Source: Candidatus Scalindua japonica (lineage in GTDB: Bacteria > Planctomycetota > Brocadiia > Brocadiales > Scalinduaceae). Taken from it: a stretch of 64,000 bases of DNA. The notes under the pieces were generated by a model that worked only from the letters and a program-made list of their open reading frames with translations, did no database searches and was not told the origin of the DNA. Below, one piece after another: positions 46,216 through 55,604 of the stretch. Position 1 is the stretch's first letter; every line of letters begins with the position of its first letter. The stretch is taken from the NCBI RefSeq assembly GCF_002443295.1, contig NZ_BAOS01000004.1, positions 403,697-467,696 of the forward strand, in the 5' to 3' direction. Both the position numbers and the translations under genes were made by a program.

Positions 46216-47991
46216 TTAAAGATCACAAAAATAATGATTTTTAATTCCCATTAAGTCAATAGCTTTATCTAAGTGCTCTTTCTTGATTCGATTTGACAAT
46301 TCTATATCTGCAATTGTTCGTGCTACTAGTAAGGATTTAACCTCAGTTCGCTTTGTATCAATATTTAACTTACGGCTAATTTCAGTAAGATATTTTATAA
46401 TCGATTCATCAACGCCTTCCATTTGAGATTTGTCAGGAACATCTCCATTACATATAATTGAACTTCTACTCTTATACCGTTGTTGTTGTGTCTCTCTAGC
46501 TTTTTGAATCTTACGCCTTACAGTAGTAGTGGCATAATCAAAAGTATATAATTTGTTAATGTCAAAAGAGGATACAAATACCTTTAAATCAATTCTGTCT
46601 AAAAGCGGTTTACTCATTTTGTTTTTATACTGTTCAATAGTGCGAAAGGTACAAGTGCATTTAGATAACAATTTAGTTGTGGGATGTGTTTCACATCTAT
46701 TATCTTGTCCGAAGAAAATTGATTTACATTCAGGACAAGAATAATGATTGTACCAACCACAATGACAAGGGTTCATAGCCGCAGCAAGGATAAAATTACA
46801 TGGATATTCAATAGTTTCTTGTACACGTGAAATTTTGTATATTTTATCATTTAACGGTATACGAAGGTTCTCAATAATATGACCTTTGCACTGGTTAATT
46901 TCATCAAAATAAAGAATACCTCTATGCGCAAGGGAAATTAAACCTGGAACCAAAGGTCTTCCGCCACCGAATAGTGCAGCTTCAGTAATATTATTATTCG
47001 CTTCTTGAAATGGACGTGAAACAACTACCTCATTTCCTTTCAACTCTCCTTTTGCACTAAAAATTTTGTTCAGTTCGAATACTTCTTTTGTTCCCATTTT
47101 TGGAAGCAGCTCAACTGCTGCCATGGATAGCATCGTTTTTCCCTGCCCTGGAGGTCCGACCAATAATATATTGTGTCCACCGGCAAGAGCAATAGTCATA
47201 GCGTATTTTGCTTTTGATACACCTTCGATAGATTTTAGATTAGGGACATATCTATTGATTTTCTTTTTTACAGCCTTTGCTTCGCTATATTTTACTTTTC
47301 TTGGTGGGCTTATATTTAATAATATATTCCAAACTTCCTGTAGGTTATTTACTTTATAAAAGTTACAATTTTTCTTTGATTTTGAAATCACAGAAGCTTG
47401 TATTTCTGCATCTTCAGGTACAATTACATTAAAGTTATTTTTAGTTGCAGAAATCATTCCGAATATTCCACGCTCAGGGCTTTCTACCATTCCATCAATT
47501 ATATCCAATGTACCAATAAGTAAATACTTGCCTTTATTCTCCTTTATTCTCTGTTTGTATTTAAGTATATTTTCTCTCTGCTTAACAAGTTTTTCTATCT
47601 CATTAAGAATTTGTTCCTTTCTTTTGTCCTCAGTTGGTTTATGTAAAATTTTGTCCAATTTATCCTTTAGTTTACTTATTAGGATTCTTAACCTTTCGTC
47701 ATCTTGCAAAATACATGCTTGTAATAGCATTATTGCAATAGGCAAGTCTAAGCCGGAAGAAGACTTTGGTGTTTCAGCAGGATGTAGATCAATTGTATAC
47801 CCTTGATTATTAACAACATCCCATTCACCACCTAAAGATTCAATTGCTTTTACTGCTCTAACATATCCTTCTCTTACAACCTTTTGAGCCAAACCAAGCA
47901 ATGTTGCTCCGTGCTTGTTCTCTTCTCTTACAGCCTTAAATCTAATTAATTGTCCCTCAATACCTGATATATCAGCACCATATATTTCCAT
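46216..47991 (-). CDS. ComM/YifB-like AAA+ ATPase, variant
   Basis: 591 residues. N-terminal Lon-S5-like ChlI domain (1-230) with DLHPAETPKSSSGLDLPIAI; an insertion of about 50 charged residues (100-150) forms a coiled coil not usual in ComM. AAA+ domain: GPPGQGKTML (279-288), GILYFDEI (358-365), AAAMNPCHCGWY then an added Cys-rich zinc-like loop (409-447: CHC, CPEC, C, C, CTC). ComM is a hexameric branch-migration helicase in natural transformation. Here it is fused in an operon with HNH and winged-helix genes inside a mobile element (1-base overlap with hnh). I infer a dedicated DNA motor. Confidence 0.8.
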   Translation of the reverse strand: MEIYGADISGIEGQLIRFKAVREENKHGATLLGLAQKVVREGYVRAVKAIESLGGEWDVVNNQGYTIDLHPAETPKSSSGLDLPIAIMLLQACILQDDERLRILISKLKDKLDKILHKPTEDKRKEQILNEIEKLVKQRENILKYKQRIKENKGKYLLIGTLDIIDGMVESPERGIFGMISATKNNFNVIVPEDAEIQASVISKSKKNCNFYKVNNLQEVWNILLNISPPRKVKYSEAKAVKKKINRYVPNLKSIEGVSKAKYAMTIALAGGHNILLVGPPGQGKTMLSMAAVELLPKMGTKEVFELNKIFSAKGELKGNEVVVSRPFQEANNNITEAALFGGGRPLVPGLISLAHRGILYFDEINQCKGHIIENLRIPLNDKIYKISRVQETIEYPCNFILAAAMNPCHCGWYNHYSCPECKSIFFGQDNRCETHPTTKLLSKCTCTFRTIEQYKNKMSKPLLDRIDLKVFVSSFDINKLYTFDYATTTVRRKIQKARETQQQRYKSRSSIICNGDVPDKSQMEGVDESIIKYLTEISRKLNIDTKRTEVKSLLVARTIADIELSNRIKKEHLDKAIDLMGIKNHYFCDL

Positions 47992-48491
47992 TACAAAGTA
48001 TTCCTCATATGATCATGTTTTAAACTATGATGATATTTACATAATGTTATAAGGTTGGTTAATGTATTAGTGCCACCATTACTGAGAGGGATAATATGGT
48101 GTGCCTGTAGAGAACCATTGCAATATCCATCTTGCTCTTGACATTCGAAGTTATCTCTTTGTAATATTTGGTCTCTTAACAAATCCCAATCAATTCCATA
48201 GTCTGTATTGTAAATATTATCAATGTTTGTAAATGTGTATTTGCTATTTCTAACACCATCTAGTTTATTAGTTTCTTCTAAAATGTTGTCCAATGCATCT
48301 GCTTTGTTAATTAATTCGTTATATTTACGAAGGTCTTCTTTGCTTTTTATATATTTCTCAGAATAATATTGAATGTTTTTTTTATTACCTATAAAGCCAA
48401 ACGACAAGATATTTGCGATCTTGCCCAACTTTTTATGAAATGCAAGTTTTTTTGAATAACAAAAAAAATCATCCTTAAATATATCTTTCAT
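47991..48491 (-). CDS. HNH endonuclease
   Basis: 166 residues. The C-terminal third is HNH: DLLRDQILQRDNFECQEQDG, then QAHHIIPLSNGGTNTLTNLI and LCKYHHSLKH, with the His-His pair, Asn and the zinc-type Cys. The N-terminal 95 residues are helical and unknown (possible partner-binding domain). Its TAA overlaps the ComM-like ATG (TAATG), so the two are translated together. It should nick or cut DNA, perhaps loaded by the ATPase. Confidence 0.8.
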   Translation of the reverse strand: MKDIFKDDFFCYSKKLAFHKKLGKIANILSFGFIGNKKNIQYYSEKYIKSKEDLRKYNELINKADALDNILEETNKLDGVRNSKYTFTNIDNIYNTDYGIDWDLLRDQILQRDNFECQEQDGYCNGSLQAHHIIPLSNGGTNTLTNLITLCKYHHSLKHDHMRNTL

Positions 48492-49298
48492 TTGTTTTTA
48501 TAAAACTATAGAAAATTTAACTACGAATTAGAACCTTCTTCTTCGGACATAAAACCATCTAAATCAAATTCTGAATCAGTCTTATCAACTAAATTAGTCT
48601 CATTATCATCATTCGGGTCTTCATGATCACTACCACAATTATTTTCATTACCATTAGTAAATTCTGGTAAGTCTGGCAATGGTTTCTTGTTTAAATACTT
48701 CCTCATCTCAGGATCATTAAGATCAATATCATCTTCTGTCAACGGTTTATGTAATTTATTCCGACTAATAGAAGTATGAGATATAATAGACTTTGAATAA
48801 GTAACACTTTTTCCTGAATCATGCTTACAAACATCTCCAGAATTAACTAATTTATTTAAAATTCCTTTAACACGAGAAGGTTCCTTATTAAAATAATTAG
48901 CAATTTCTATAACAGTTAATTTTTTACTTTTTTCAATTAATGAATATATTTTTTTACTTAAATTTGATTCATAGTCTCTTGTTTCAAAATCATCATCTTG
49001 CCTTGTACCTGTATTTGACATATCCTTTAAAGTGTCAGCTTCAATCTTTTGTTTCTGAGAGTCTTCCAAAGTAGCACTCGTAGAATAAATGATTCTATCT
49101 GTGCAATCAAATTTGTAAATAAAGCCAGGTTTAACAAGGCTATTCAAAATACCCTTAACATAAAGATGGTGCATATTAAATGCTCTTGTTGGACGAAGCC
49201 GCTATCGCGGAGAACAAAATCGGAAATTTATTATATAATGTAACCTCACACCCTCAACGGGAGGGTGAATCTATTAACAAATAGGAGGTTACAGGTCT

Positions 49299-50206
49299 AT
49301 GAAAACATTATCTCAATCCGATTTCAACAAAAATTACCAAACGCATCTAAAGCACCTACGCTTGAAAGGACTCCGGCCAAAAACAATCGAGGCTTATTCA
49401 CGTGCCATCCGACGGATCGGTGATTATTTTGACAATCAGATACACGATCTATCTGAACAGCAACTACTTGACTATTTTTCCAATCTCCTCAATACCCATT
49501 CATGGAGCGCAGTCAAATTAGACCTCTACGGACTAAAGTTTTTCTACACTCATGTGCTTCATAAGCGTTGGGAGCAAGTAAATCTTATTAAACCACCCAA
49601 AACGCAACGTTTGCCCGATATTGTCACCATTAATGAAGCCCACCAACTTTTCCAGGTGACGAGAAAACTCAGTTACCGGGCCTTCTACTTTGTTCTTTAC
49701 AGTCTTGGTCTCCGCCTGGGTGAAGGACTACGTCTTGAGGTTAGCGATGTCGATTCTCAGCGAATGCGGGTGCATATCCGCGATAGCAAAGGCAATAAAG
49801 ACCGTTTCGTACCCCTGCCAAAGGTAACCCTGAATCTCTTACGCCGTTTTTGGCTTGTTCATCGCAATCCTGTCTTTCTATTTCCAGGCCGTCATGGTGG
49901 CTTGAAATCAGCCCACCTGGCAAAAACACCTCTGAATAGAAATGGCGTTCAGGCCACTCTGCGTAAGGTAGCCCGGGAGTGTGGAATTAAAAAAAAATTA
50001 CACCACACAGTCTGCGACACAGCTACGCAACCCATCTGATTGAGGCGGGTGTTGATCTGCTTGAAGTACAAAAAATCCTCGGCCACCACAGTATTTTAAC
50101 CACTGCCAAATATACCCACCTGACCTCTCATACAAATCGTAATGCCTTGCAATTAATTAATGATTTGATGAATGGTTTTTCCATAGAATGGGGGAATGTT
50201 ATATGA
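49299..50206 (+). CDS. Tyrosine recombinase of IS91 element, -1 frameshift
   Basis: The first frame (49299-50039) encodes the SAM-like domain and [20 protein letters not shown] (box I Arg). At the A9 run 49989-49997 the reading must move -1; it then reads [37 protein letters not shown] with the catalytic Tyr, ending at 50206. So it is either a single lost A or programmed slippage on A AAA AAA. The stop at 50206 overlaps the transposase ATG at 50203. About 302 residues in all. Confidence 0.75.
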
Positions 50207-51321
50207 TATCTCTCTCCTCTATAATTGAGACCTTCATTGCTGACTTTATCACTCTTTATCATGGTTCGATCCTGCCAAGTCAATTCAAAGCCCTGGCAGC
50301 CATGAAGGATTGTCGCACTACGCAAAGCCGCGTCATGCTGGTCCAATGTAATGACTGTGAAAAACAGGTTTTTGTACCGCACTCCTGCGGTAACCGCAAT
50401 TGTCCTCATTGTCAGAGTCATGAGTGTCAGCAGTGGTTGGAGCGTCAACTGAAAAAAGAAGTGCCTGCTGACTATTTTATGCTCACCTTTACTATACCCA
50501 AAGAGCTTCGATCATTAGCATGGCAGCATCAACGCTTGCTTTACTCGATAATGATACAGTGTTGTTGGGAAACCGTAAAAACCTTTGTCCAAAATGACAG
50601 CGTATTACAAGGAAACGCTGGAGCCATCACTGTTTTGCACACCCACTCTCGCTCTCTCGATTACCACCCGCATATCCATCTGGTAATGCCAGCCGGGGCC
50701 ATCAATCAGAAGAAAAAGCTTTGGAGCTTCAAAAAAAGCGAAGGAAAGACGCGGTACCTTTTCAATCACAAAGCGCTGGCTAAAGTGTTTCGAGCAAAAA
50801 TGCTCGATGCCGTGAACAAAGCGGCTCTTACGCTTCCAGTTAATTATCCCAAAACATGGGTCGTCGATTGCAAATTTGTCGGCAACGGTGAAAAGGCACT
50901 GGTCTATCTTGGTCGTTATCTCTACAAAGGGGTCATTCAAGAGAAAGATATTATTACGTGCAAAGATGGTCAGGTGACCTTTCGTTACCAGGATAGTAAG
51001 AGCAAAAAAATGCTCACAAGAACACTTCCCGGCCCGCAGTTTCTCAGGTTGATTCTCCAGCATGTTCTACCCAAAGGTTTCAGGCGAACACGGAACTTTG
51101 GTTTCCTCCACCCTAATAGCAAACGCTTGATTGCATTGCTTCAGTACCTTACCGGTATCAACCCGAATAAGTCGTCAGCCTGGTTCAGAGAGCGTCCAAA
51201 GCTTACGTGCAAATGCTGTGGAGGAATAATGAAGATCATAAAAACGATGATACCTCCATCACACAAATCCAGGTCTTTCCCCTACAAGTTAACAAAAGAG
51301 GAGGCTGTTCTGGTTATGTAA
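50203..51321 (+). CDS. IS91-family transposase
   Basis: 372 residues from ATG 50203, which overlaps the recombinase stop (ATGA). The zinc-binding N-terminus has [20 protein letters not shown] then HCQ. HUH-type motif: [12 protein letters not shown]. The Tyr region is [12 protein letters not shown] second Cys cluster CKCCGG is at the C-terminus. It should nick one strand and move the element by rolling-circle transposition. The frame is intact. The tail to 51601 holds the right terminus. Confidence 0.88.
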   Translation: MISLSSIIETFIADFITLYHGSILPSQFKALAAMKDCRTTQSRVMLVQCNDCEKQVFVPHSCGNRNCPHCQSHECQQWLERQLKKEVPADYFMLTFTIPKELRSLAWQHQRLLYSIMIQCCWETVKTFVQNDSVLQGNAGAITVLHTHSRSLDYHPHIHLVMPAGAINQKKKLWSFKKSEGKTRYLFNHKALAKVFRAKMLDAVNKAALTLPVNYPKTWVVDCKFVGNGEKALVYLGRYLYKGVIQEKDIITCKDGQVTFRYQDSKSKKMLTRTLPGPQFLRLILQHVLPKGFRRTRNFGFLHPNSKRLIALLQYLTGINPNKSSAWFRERPKLTCKCCGGIMKIIKTMIPPSHKSRSFPYKLTKEEAVLVM

Positions 51322-52248
51322 TCGAATCCGCTATGCATCTAAGATTTGCAAAAACGGCATTATCGGGTCGAGATGGCCCCCGTTTGCCCAAATTTGAGGT
51401 AAAATGGCCGAAAAACCATGTTCTGTAGCTCCTAAAGCATGACGACAGCAATTGAAAAATCCACTTCTTTGGCTTCATAGCTTCTGCGGTAAAAAAGAGA
51501 AGTAATCTTCATAAGATATTTTCTTATACAATGTTTAGCACCCAAACAACGGGCTTGTCCAACAAACGGTTCAGATTGTGGTTCGTCCCTCACACAATCT
51601 AACCTTATTCGTTATGTCTTTTAATGTTACCGCCTTGTTTACTCTAATAAATGAGTATATGTCATTAATAAGTACTGCATCATATAATTCTGGTATGTAA
51701 TCTTTAATTTCATTTTCAATATTCCGAGCATTTGATTTTATTAACTTACTATTATCAATGTTTTTTTTTGTATACTGTTGTCTATTATCATTGAAAGAAC
51801 AAATAATTTCTTCTGCAATCTTATATTGATCAATAACACCAAGACGTATCAAATCATCCAACATTTTTACAACATAATCATGTGTAACAGAAAAATAATC
51901 CTTTGACAGTTGATTTATTAAATCTTTCAGATTTATTTCTCTGTATTTCTTAACAATTTTATATACTCCGTAGTTTGCATCATATTCTGGGAGTCTTGAT
52001 AGATAACTTTTAATTTCATCATCTGTGTATTTATTTGATTTCTTACCAGAAGAGTCATTATTAATTTCAAAATATTCAAGGCAATGCTTACATTTTTTTG
52101 CAACTGCAAGTATTGTTTCACCACACATAGGGCAAGCTTTTGTTTCAGTATCCATAAGAAAGAATTTCTATAATAAGATTCTATGAATGATAGATAAGAA
52201 TTCACGATCACTTGTAATATCGCAAGTTTACAAAATCTGCCTTGTTGC

Positions 52249-52641
52249 TTAGTAAATGTTAGGAAATTTATCCACCAGATTATTGTGTATTTCCAAGTGG
52301 TGTGAAATTTTGTAGATCACCTCTGTGTTTGCGTTTATAATACTCATGCAACTATCAAAATCAAGGTTAAAATAAGAAAGAACCCTCACTGACAGAAACC
52401 TAAAACCAAACCATGCCTTAATCAACTCTCTCGAAAATGCATTGAGGAAATAGCTGTATTCATGGAAGTTTTCATTACAGACTAGATGGATTGTGACTCT
52501 TACCTTATATTGCTTAGGAAAATTTAAACATCTGAACACACAGGGATATTGCTGGTGAGATGTATTGGGATATAATAGACATAAAAAAACGACTACATCC
52601 CTAAGTGTATGAAGAATGTAGGCGTCTGTATAATGAATCAA
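52249..52641 (-). CDS. Hypothetical protein
   Basis: 130 residues, rich in aromatic and Cys residues. The segment SYFNLDFDSCMSIINANTEV with IYKISHHL has a weak echo in the relic at 57920. No recognised motif, no good ribosome binding site. It lies between the zinc-ribbon gene and the PEP-CTERM gene on the same strand. It could be a decayed gene. Confidence 0.35.
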   Translation of the reverse strand: MIHYTDAYILHTLRDVVVFLCLLYPNTSHQQYPCVFRCLNFPKQYKVRVTIHLVCNENFHEYSYFLNAFSRELIKAWFGFRFLSVRVLSYFNLDFDSCMSIINANTEVIYKISHHLEIHNNLVDKFPNIY

Positions 52642-52658
52642 TCTTAGTAAATAATTAC

Positions 52659-53405
52659 CTAGCTTTTAACAACTACTTTCTTCTTCCGTCTGCGTCTTAC
52701 TTCCGCACCTGCAAGTCCCACTATGCCGATGCAGAGGAGGGTGATTGTTGTGGGTTCTGGAACGGTAAATGACTCTGGAATTACAGTACGTACAGCCCAT
52801 GCAAAGTCTTCGCTACCTGGTTTATGGTCTGCAATTTGATGTCCTGTAGCAAATTTGAATGACCATGCATGTGTATCCGGAGAATGAGGAACGCTATAAT
52901 CTGTACCAGACCAGTATTGCTGTGGGCCAAAATCTGGATGCTGGTAAGGAATATTAGTAAATAAACCTGTGTTGTGCATGCCAAACTCAGAAAAAGGTAG
53001 AACATTATTGCTTATATCTACAAAGCCCTTGTTTCCTAACTCTAAATAAAATAAATACGCCATCTCGCTATTTAAACTGAAAATATTATAGCCAACATCA
53101 GTTGTACCATTTACACTAAAATTATAATCGTAATTAGAACCATTAACAGGTAAAGTGCTTGGCAATCTCCAATTATCATAACCAGCAAATGTTAAATTGT
53201 CTGCCCATGACTTTGCATCACTCCAGATCATCTCACCATCAGAATCAAAACCAGATGTCTTTGCATAATTAGCATCTTGCAACCACATTAACATTGAACC
53301 ATCATCCCTTATTTGTGTAATTGTGCCATCAAAATTATCAATTAATGTTGCCTGTACCGTAGAACTGAAAAGCAGAAATGAAATAACTAAGACAAGCTTC
53401 TTCAT
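52659..53405 (-). CDS. PEP-CTERM sorting domain protein with DUF1566-like domain
   Basis: 248 residues. Signal peptide MKKLVLVISFLLFSSTVQA. The body has SDAKSWADNLTFAGYDNWRL then PS, DYSVPHSPDTHAWSFKFATG and AWAVRTV, the DUF1566 (C-type-lectin-like) pattern. The C-terminal tail VPEPTT, a hydrophobic segment ITLLCIGIVGLAGA and RRRRKKK is a PEP-CTERM signal, so it should be processed by exosortase and reach the cell surface. It is an odd cargo for a mobile element, but it lies inside attL-attR. It has good start context (aaagggga). Confidence 0.85.
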   Translation of the reverse strand: MKKLVLVISFLLFSSTVQATLIDNFDGTITQIRDDGSMLMWLQDANYAKTSGFDSDGEMIWSDAKSWADNLTFAGYDNWRLPSTLPVNGSNYDYNFSVNGTTDVGYNIFSLNSEMAYLFYLELGNKGFVDISNNVLPFSEFGMHNTGLFTNIPYQHPDFGPQQYWSGTDYSVPHSPDTHAWSFKFATGHQIADHKPGSEDFAWAVRTVIPESFTVPEPTTITLLCIGIVGLAGAEVRRRRKKKVVVKS

Positions 53406-53647
53406 AATACATCCCCTTTAATTGAATCAAAATATTCAGATATGCGGAAGTCTACACTGTTTTGTTATTAATTCAATAACAAATTGAGAGATCATGACAT
53501 TCTAGAGTTGGCACCTGATTACGCTTGATATGTGAATAATGTTTAAGAGGATGTTAACAACGCAAGACTTTTGTCAATGCTGTCAATGCTTTTTAAGAAA
53601 ATCCACTTGAGTGAGAAATTAAAATACCTACCATTCTCACCAGTTCT

Positions 53648-54118
53648 TTATATACCATCTTCTATTTGATTATCACCTGAAGTATCAGAACCAGACACTC
53701 CCATGACTTCATCTATATGATTCCTGCACATTTCTATAAAATCAGGGGATGTATACGCATTTTGTTGTCTGTTGTCATTAAAGATATTATTCGCAAACTG
53801 TGGTGATGGAAAGAGACCAGTAGCTTTCAATGTGTCTTTAGTAGCTTTGTATGATAACTCACGTCTTTTAATATCATCCTTTGGAATCTCTTTCATTTCT
53901 TCTACAAGGTCTTTTACATTTTGCACGGCATCCGGCAGAACTTCTGCGAGTTTCATTTGCTCTTGTTCAATGAGTTCCCGAACTTCATCCTTGCTAGAAA
54001 ACTTTGAAATAGTGGATCTTTCAACTCCTATCTGCTTAGCAATATTAGTATGTGTTTCACCGACTGTTAACATTTCCACTACTTGATTCTTGACATGTAG
54101 TGTATTAAGCTTTCCCAT
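53648..54118 (-). CDS. Helix-turn-helix protein (terminase small subunit-like)
   Basis: 156 residues. VVEMLTVGETHTNIAKQIGV then ERSTISKFSSKDEVRELIEQ is a homeodomain-like helix-turn-helix followed by a helix, as in small phage terminases. EVLPDAVQNVKDLVEEMKEI with PKDDIKRRELSYKATKDTLK is also typical. The end is acidic and Asn-rich. It is the gene nearest attR. A degraded copy of residues 56-85 lies at 57920. It may be a DNA-binding regulator or a packaging relic. Confidence 0.6.
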   Translation of the reverse strand: MGKLNTLHVKNQVVEMLTVGETHTNIAKQIGVERSTISKFSSKDEVRELIEQEQMKLAEVLPDAVQNVKDLVEEMKEIPKDDIKRRELSYKATKDTLKATGLFPSPQFANNIFNDNRQQNAYTSPDFIEMCRNHIDEVMGVSGSDTSGDNQIEDGI

Positions 54119-54327
54119 TGCTTCTACTCCCTAATTGTGAAAGTTGTGAAAAGGTTGATTGCTTAAAAACCCATAAGCTGAACGCATGTTCACCCTGCAA
54201 TTATATAATATATAAACGACAAAACAAGGATATAACTTAGGCTTTATGGCCAAGTAATGAGGAGTATTTCAGGAAATTAAAAAGTGGTTATCCCCACCAT
54301 TACCATACAGTCTCCAATTTCATTCTG

Positions 54328-54345
54328 GTGACGGTCTGGTGACGG
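54328..54345. promoter_or_regulatory. Paired gtgacgg repeat inside the right end
   Basis: gtgacggtctggtgacgg, the counterpart of 36711-36728 at a similar distance from the att repeat. Candidate integrase arm site. Confidence 0.45.
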
Positions 54346-54393
54346 TTTTTTTAGCCTCTAGAAAACACTAAGTAACTGTAAATAAAGAAGTTA

Positions 54394-54423
54394 ATAAAAG
54401 CCCGCGGTGGGAATCGAACCCAC
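54394..54423. repeat. attR: 3' end of the intact tRNA-Thr
   Basis: Identical over 30 bases to attL at 36624-36653. It overlaps the T arm and acceptor stem of the tRNA gene. Confidence 0.9.
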
Positions 54424-54470
54424 AATCTCATCATTACGAGTGACGTGCTCTACCATTGAGCCACGCGGGC
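54399..54470 (-). tRNA. tRNA-Thr (CGT)
   Basis: 72 bases, minus strand. Acceptor GCCCGCG pairs with CGCGGGC, D arm GCTC...GAGC, anticodon stem CGTCA/TGATG with loop CTCGTAA (anticodon CGT, reading ACG), T arm GTGGG TTCGATT CCCAC. All helices are intact with one G-U in the anticodon stem. CCA is not encoded. It is the target of the element at its 3' end. Confidence 0.95.
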
Positions 54471-55044
54471 ATGTCCCCGTCCGTATCGGCACGGGCGGGA
54501 GAAAGTTTATTTGGCAAACAATATTATTTGCATGAATTCCTTACTGCTGTTGATATGAAGACAGCTTTAGCCTTTGTTCAAGTAAGCTAGTTATCATAGT
54601 GACGTTACATCGTTAATTCAAGGGTAAAATGATGTTCAATAAAAATGTGCTCAATATCAAATACACTTCTTACATTTGCTGGACTGCTCAAAATAGCCCC
54701 CCAATTACGCTTGATATGTAAAACTTTAACATCAGGGATATTACAGATGAAATGTGGTTTGGAGTGGGGTTGGGCAGAAATACAAAACATTCACTTAGTT
54801 ATTATTTGTGCTAATTTTGTGCTAGAATTAACCGTAATAGATAGAATTGATTGAACCTATTAGAACAGATACGATGCTAACAATCCCTTGATTTTCAAGG
54901 TAAAACTGGAAACCAGCCCAATATCAAGGACTTATAATTTTAGTATATTTCACATTTACCATCTGACGAACCCATTCCAAAAGAGTATTTACTGTAATCA
55001 TCTTCTCCCTGCATAACGTTTTATACGCTTGTTCGTTTTTAATT
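54471..55044. other. tRNA 5' flank, gene-free
   Basis: A REP-like palindrome gtccccgtccg/cgggcggga lies at 54474-54495. About 170 bases (54500-54650) are repeated, with divergence, at 56396-56545. No coding frame is supported. Confidence 0.5.
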
Positions 55045-55245
55045 TTATTGCACCAGATCAGCTATTTCCATGTCAGTCTTAATGAGATTATTAACTATGG
55101 TTGATAAATCTTCTTGTTTCTTCTCTGCTATTTTTTCAACAAAAGAATAAGCTTCAGAATCCAGATAAACTGGTAGATTAAGCTTCACATCGGGCTTATA
55201 GAACTTGCCCTGTTCTCCTTTTGAAAAATCATATTCTTTTTTCAT
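55045..55245 (-). CDS. Small antitoxin-like protein
   Basis: 66 residues: KKEYDFSKGEQGKFYKPDVK then LNLPVYLDSEAYSFVEKIAE. The first part resembles the start of many small antitoxins ahead of a ribbon-helix-helix; the second half (KKQEDLSTIVNNLIKTDMEI) fits a ribbon-helix-helix. No toxin gene is next to it, and it has a good ribosome binding site. I would call it an orphan antitoxin. Confidence 0.6.
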   Translation of the reverse strand: MKKEYDFSKGEQGKFYKPDVKLNLPVYLDSEAYSFVEKIAEKKQEDLSTIVNNLIKTDMEIADLVQ

Positions 55246-55376
55246 ATGTATTGCCTTCTCAGGAACCCAAGCAAAATTGTATTGCGAAATATTTTAATCC
55301 TCATTGTTTAAGCGAATGCGGGGTGAACGGCTTAAATCAGTGGCGGCGTTTTTTTGCCGTCCGCTGGATTTGATAG

Positions 55377-55604
55377 TTATACGGGTTTTCTTAATTTAAG
55401 TATTTTAGCTTGTGATGATTCCAATATGGAATCGCGAAGAAAAGAACTTGCCTCTAATATCTCTATCCCAATTAATTCACCACTTTCATTCAACTCGGCG
55501 GTAATATTTGGACTTAACTCAATGCTATCCGCTTCTTTTCCATCAGAGATGAATATATGCAGAATATCTTCATCTTTAAAATATGACATTTTTGTTTTAT
55601 CCAT
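55377..55604 (-). CDS. DUF2283 protein
   Basis: 75 residues: MSYFKDEDILHIFISDGKEA, then SIELSPNITAELNESGELIG and IEILEASSFL, the beta-rich DUF2283 pattern. DUF2283 genes regularly follow DUF4258 genes in putative toxin-antitoxin pairs. It overlaps the DUF4258 gene by 8 bases. The frame is intact. Confidence 0.75.
   Translation of the reverse strand: MDKTKMSYFKDEDILHIFISDGKEADSIELSPNITAELNESGELIGIEILEASSFLRDSILESSQAKILKLRKPV

Larger units (their letters stand above)
49179..51601 (+). mobile_element. IS91-family element with tyrosine recombinase
   Basis: Ends: gttggacgaagcc at 49188-49200 is inverted at 51551-51563 (gggcttgtccaac). A hairpin agattgtg/cacacaatct at 51572-51600 lies at the right end, as in rolling-circle termination sites. 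It carries a phage-integrase-like gene and a Y-HUH transposase gene coupled by ATGA. Boundaries are accurate to a few bases. No target duplication is expected for this family. It splits the winged-helix gene. Confidence 0.8.
48521..52155 (-). pseudogene. Zinc-ribbon/winged-helix protein, split by IS91 element
   Basis: Two parts: 51602-52155 encodes the start and 48521-49178 the rest. Start: KACPMCGETILAVAKKCKHC, a CxxC...CxxC ribbon. Then repeated winged-helix-like units (INDIYSFIRVNKAVTLKDIT; LSKKIYSLIEKSKKLTVIEI with ANYFNKEPSRVKGILNKLVN). The second half of one unit, NMHHLYVKGILNSLVKPGF, begins right at the IS left end, so the two parts join there. The end is strongly acidic (last 50 residues). 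It precedes hnh by 29 bases. About 400 residues when joined. No known family. Confidence 0.75.
36624..54423. mobile_element. tRNA-Thr integrated element, 17.8 kb
   Basis: Bounded by the 30-base att repeats. It encodes an integrase next to attL, a primase/helicase, a small DNA-binding protein, a serine recombinase, a lipoprotein, a three-gene HNH/ComM operon, a PEP-CTERM protein and a terminase-small-subunit-like protein. Nested inside are one IS (36909-38936) and one IS91-family element. No capsid, terminase large subunit or conjugation genes are visible, so it is a satellite-like or integrative island. Confidence 0.85.

Noticed and set aside
50605..51063. Minus-strand frame of 152 residues in the IS91 transposase
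   Set aside because: Antisense of a transposase with clear HUH and zinc motifs.
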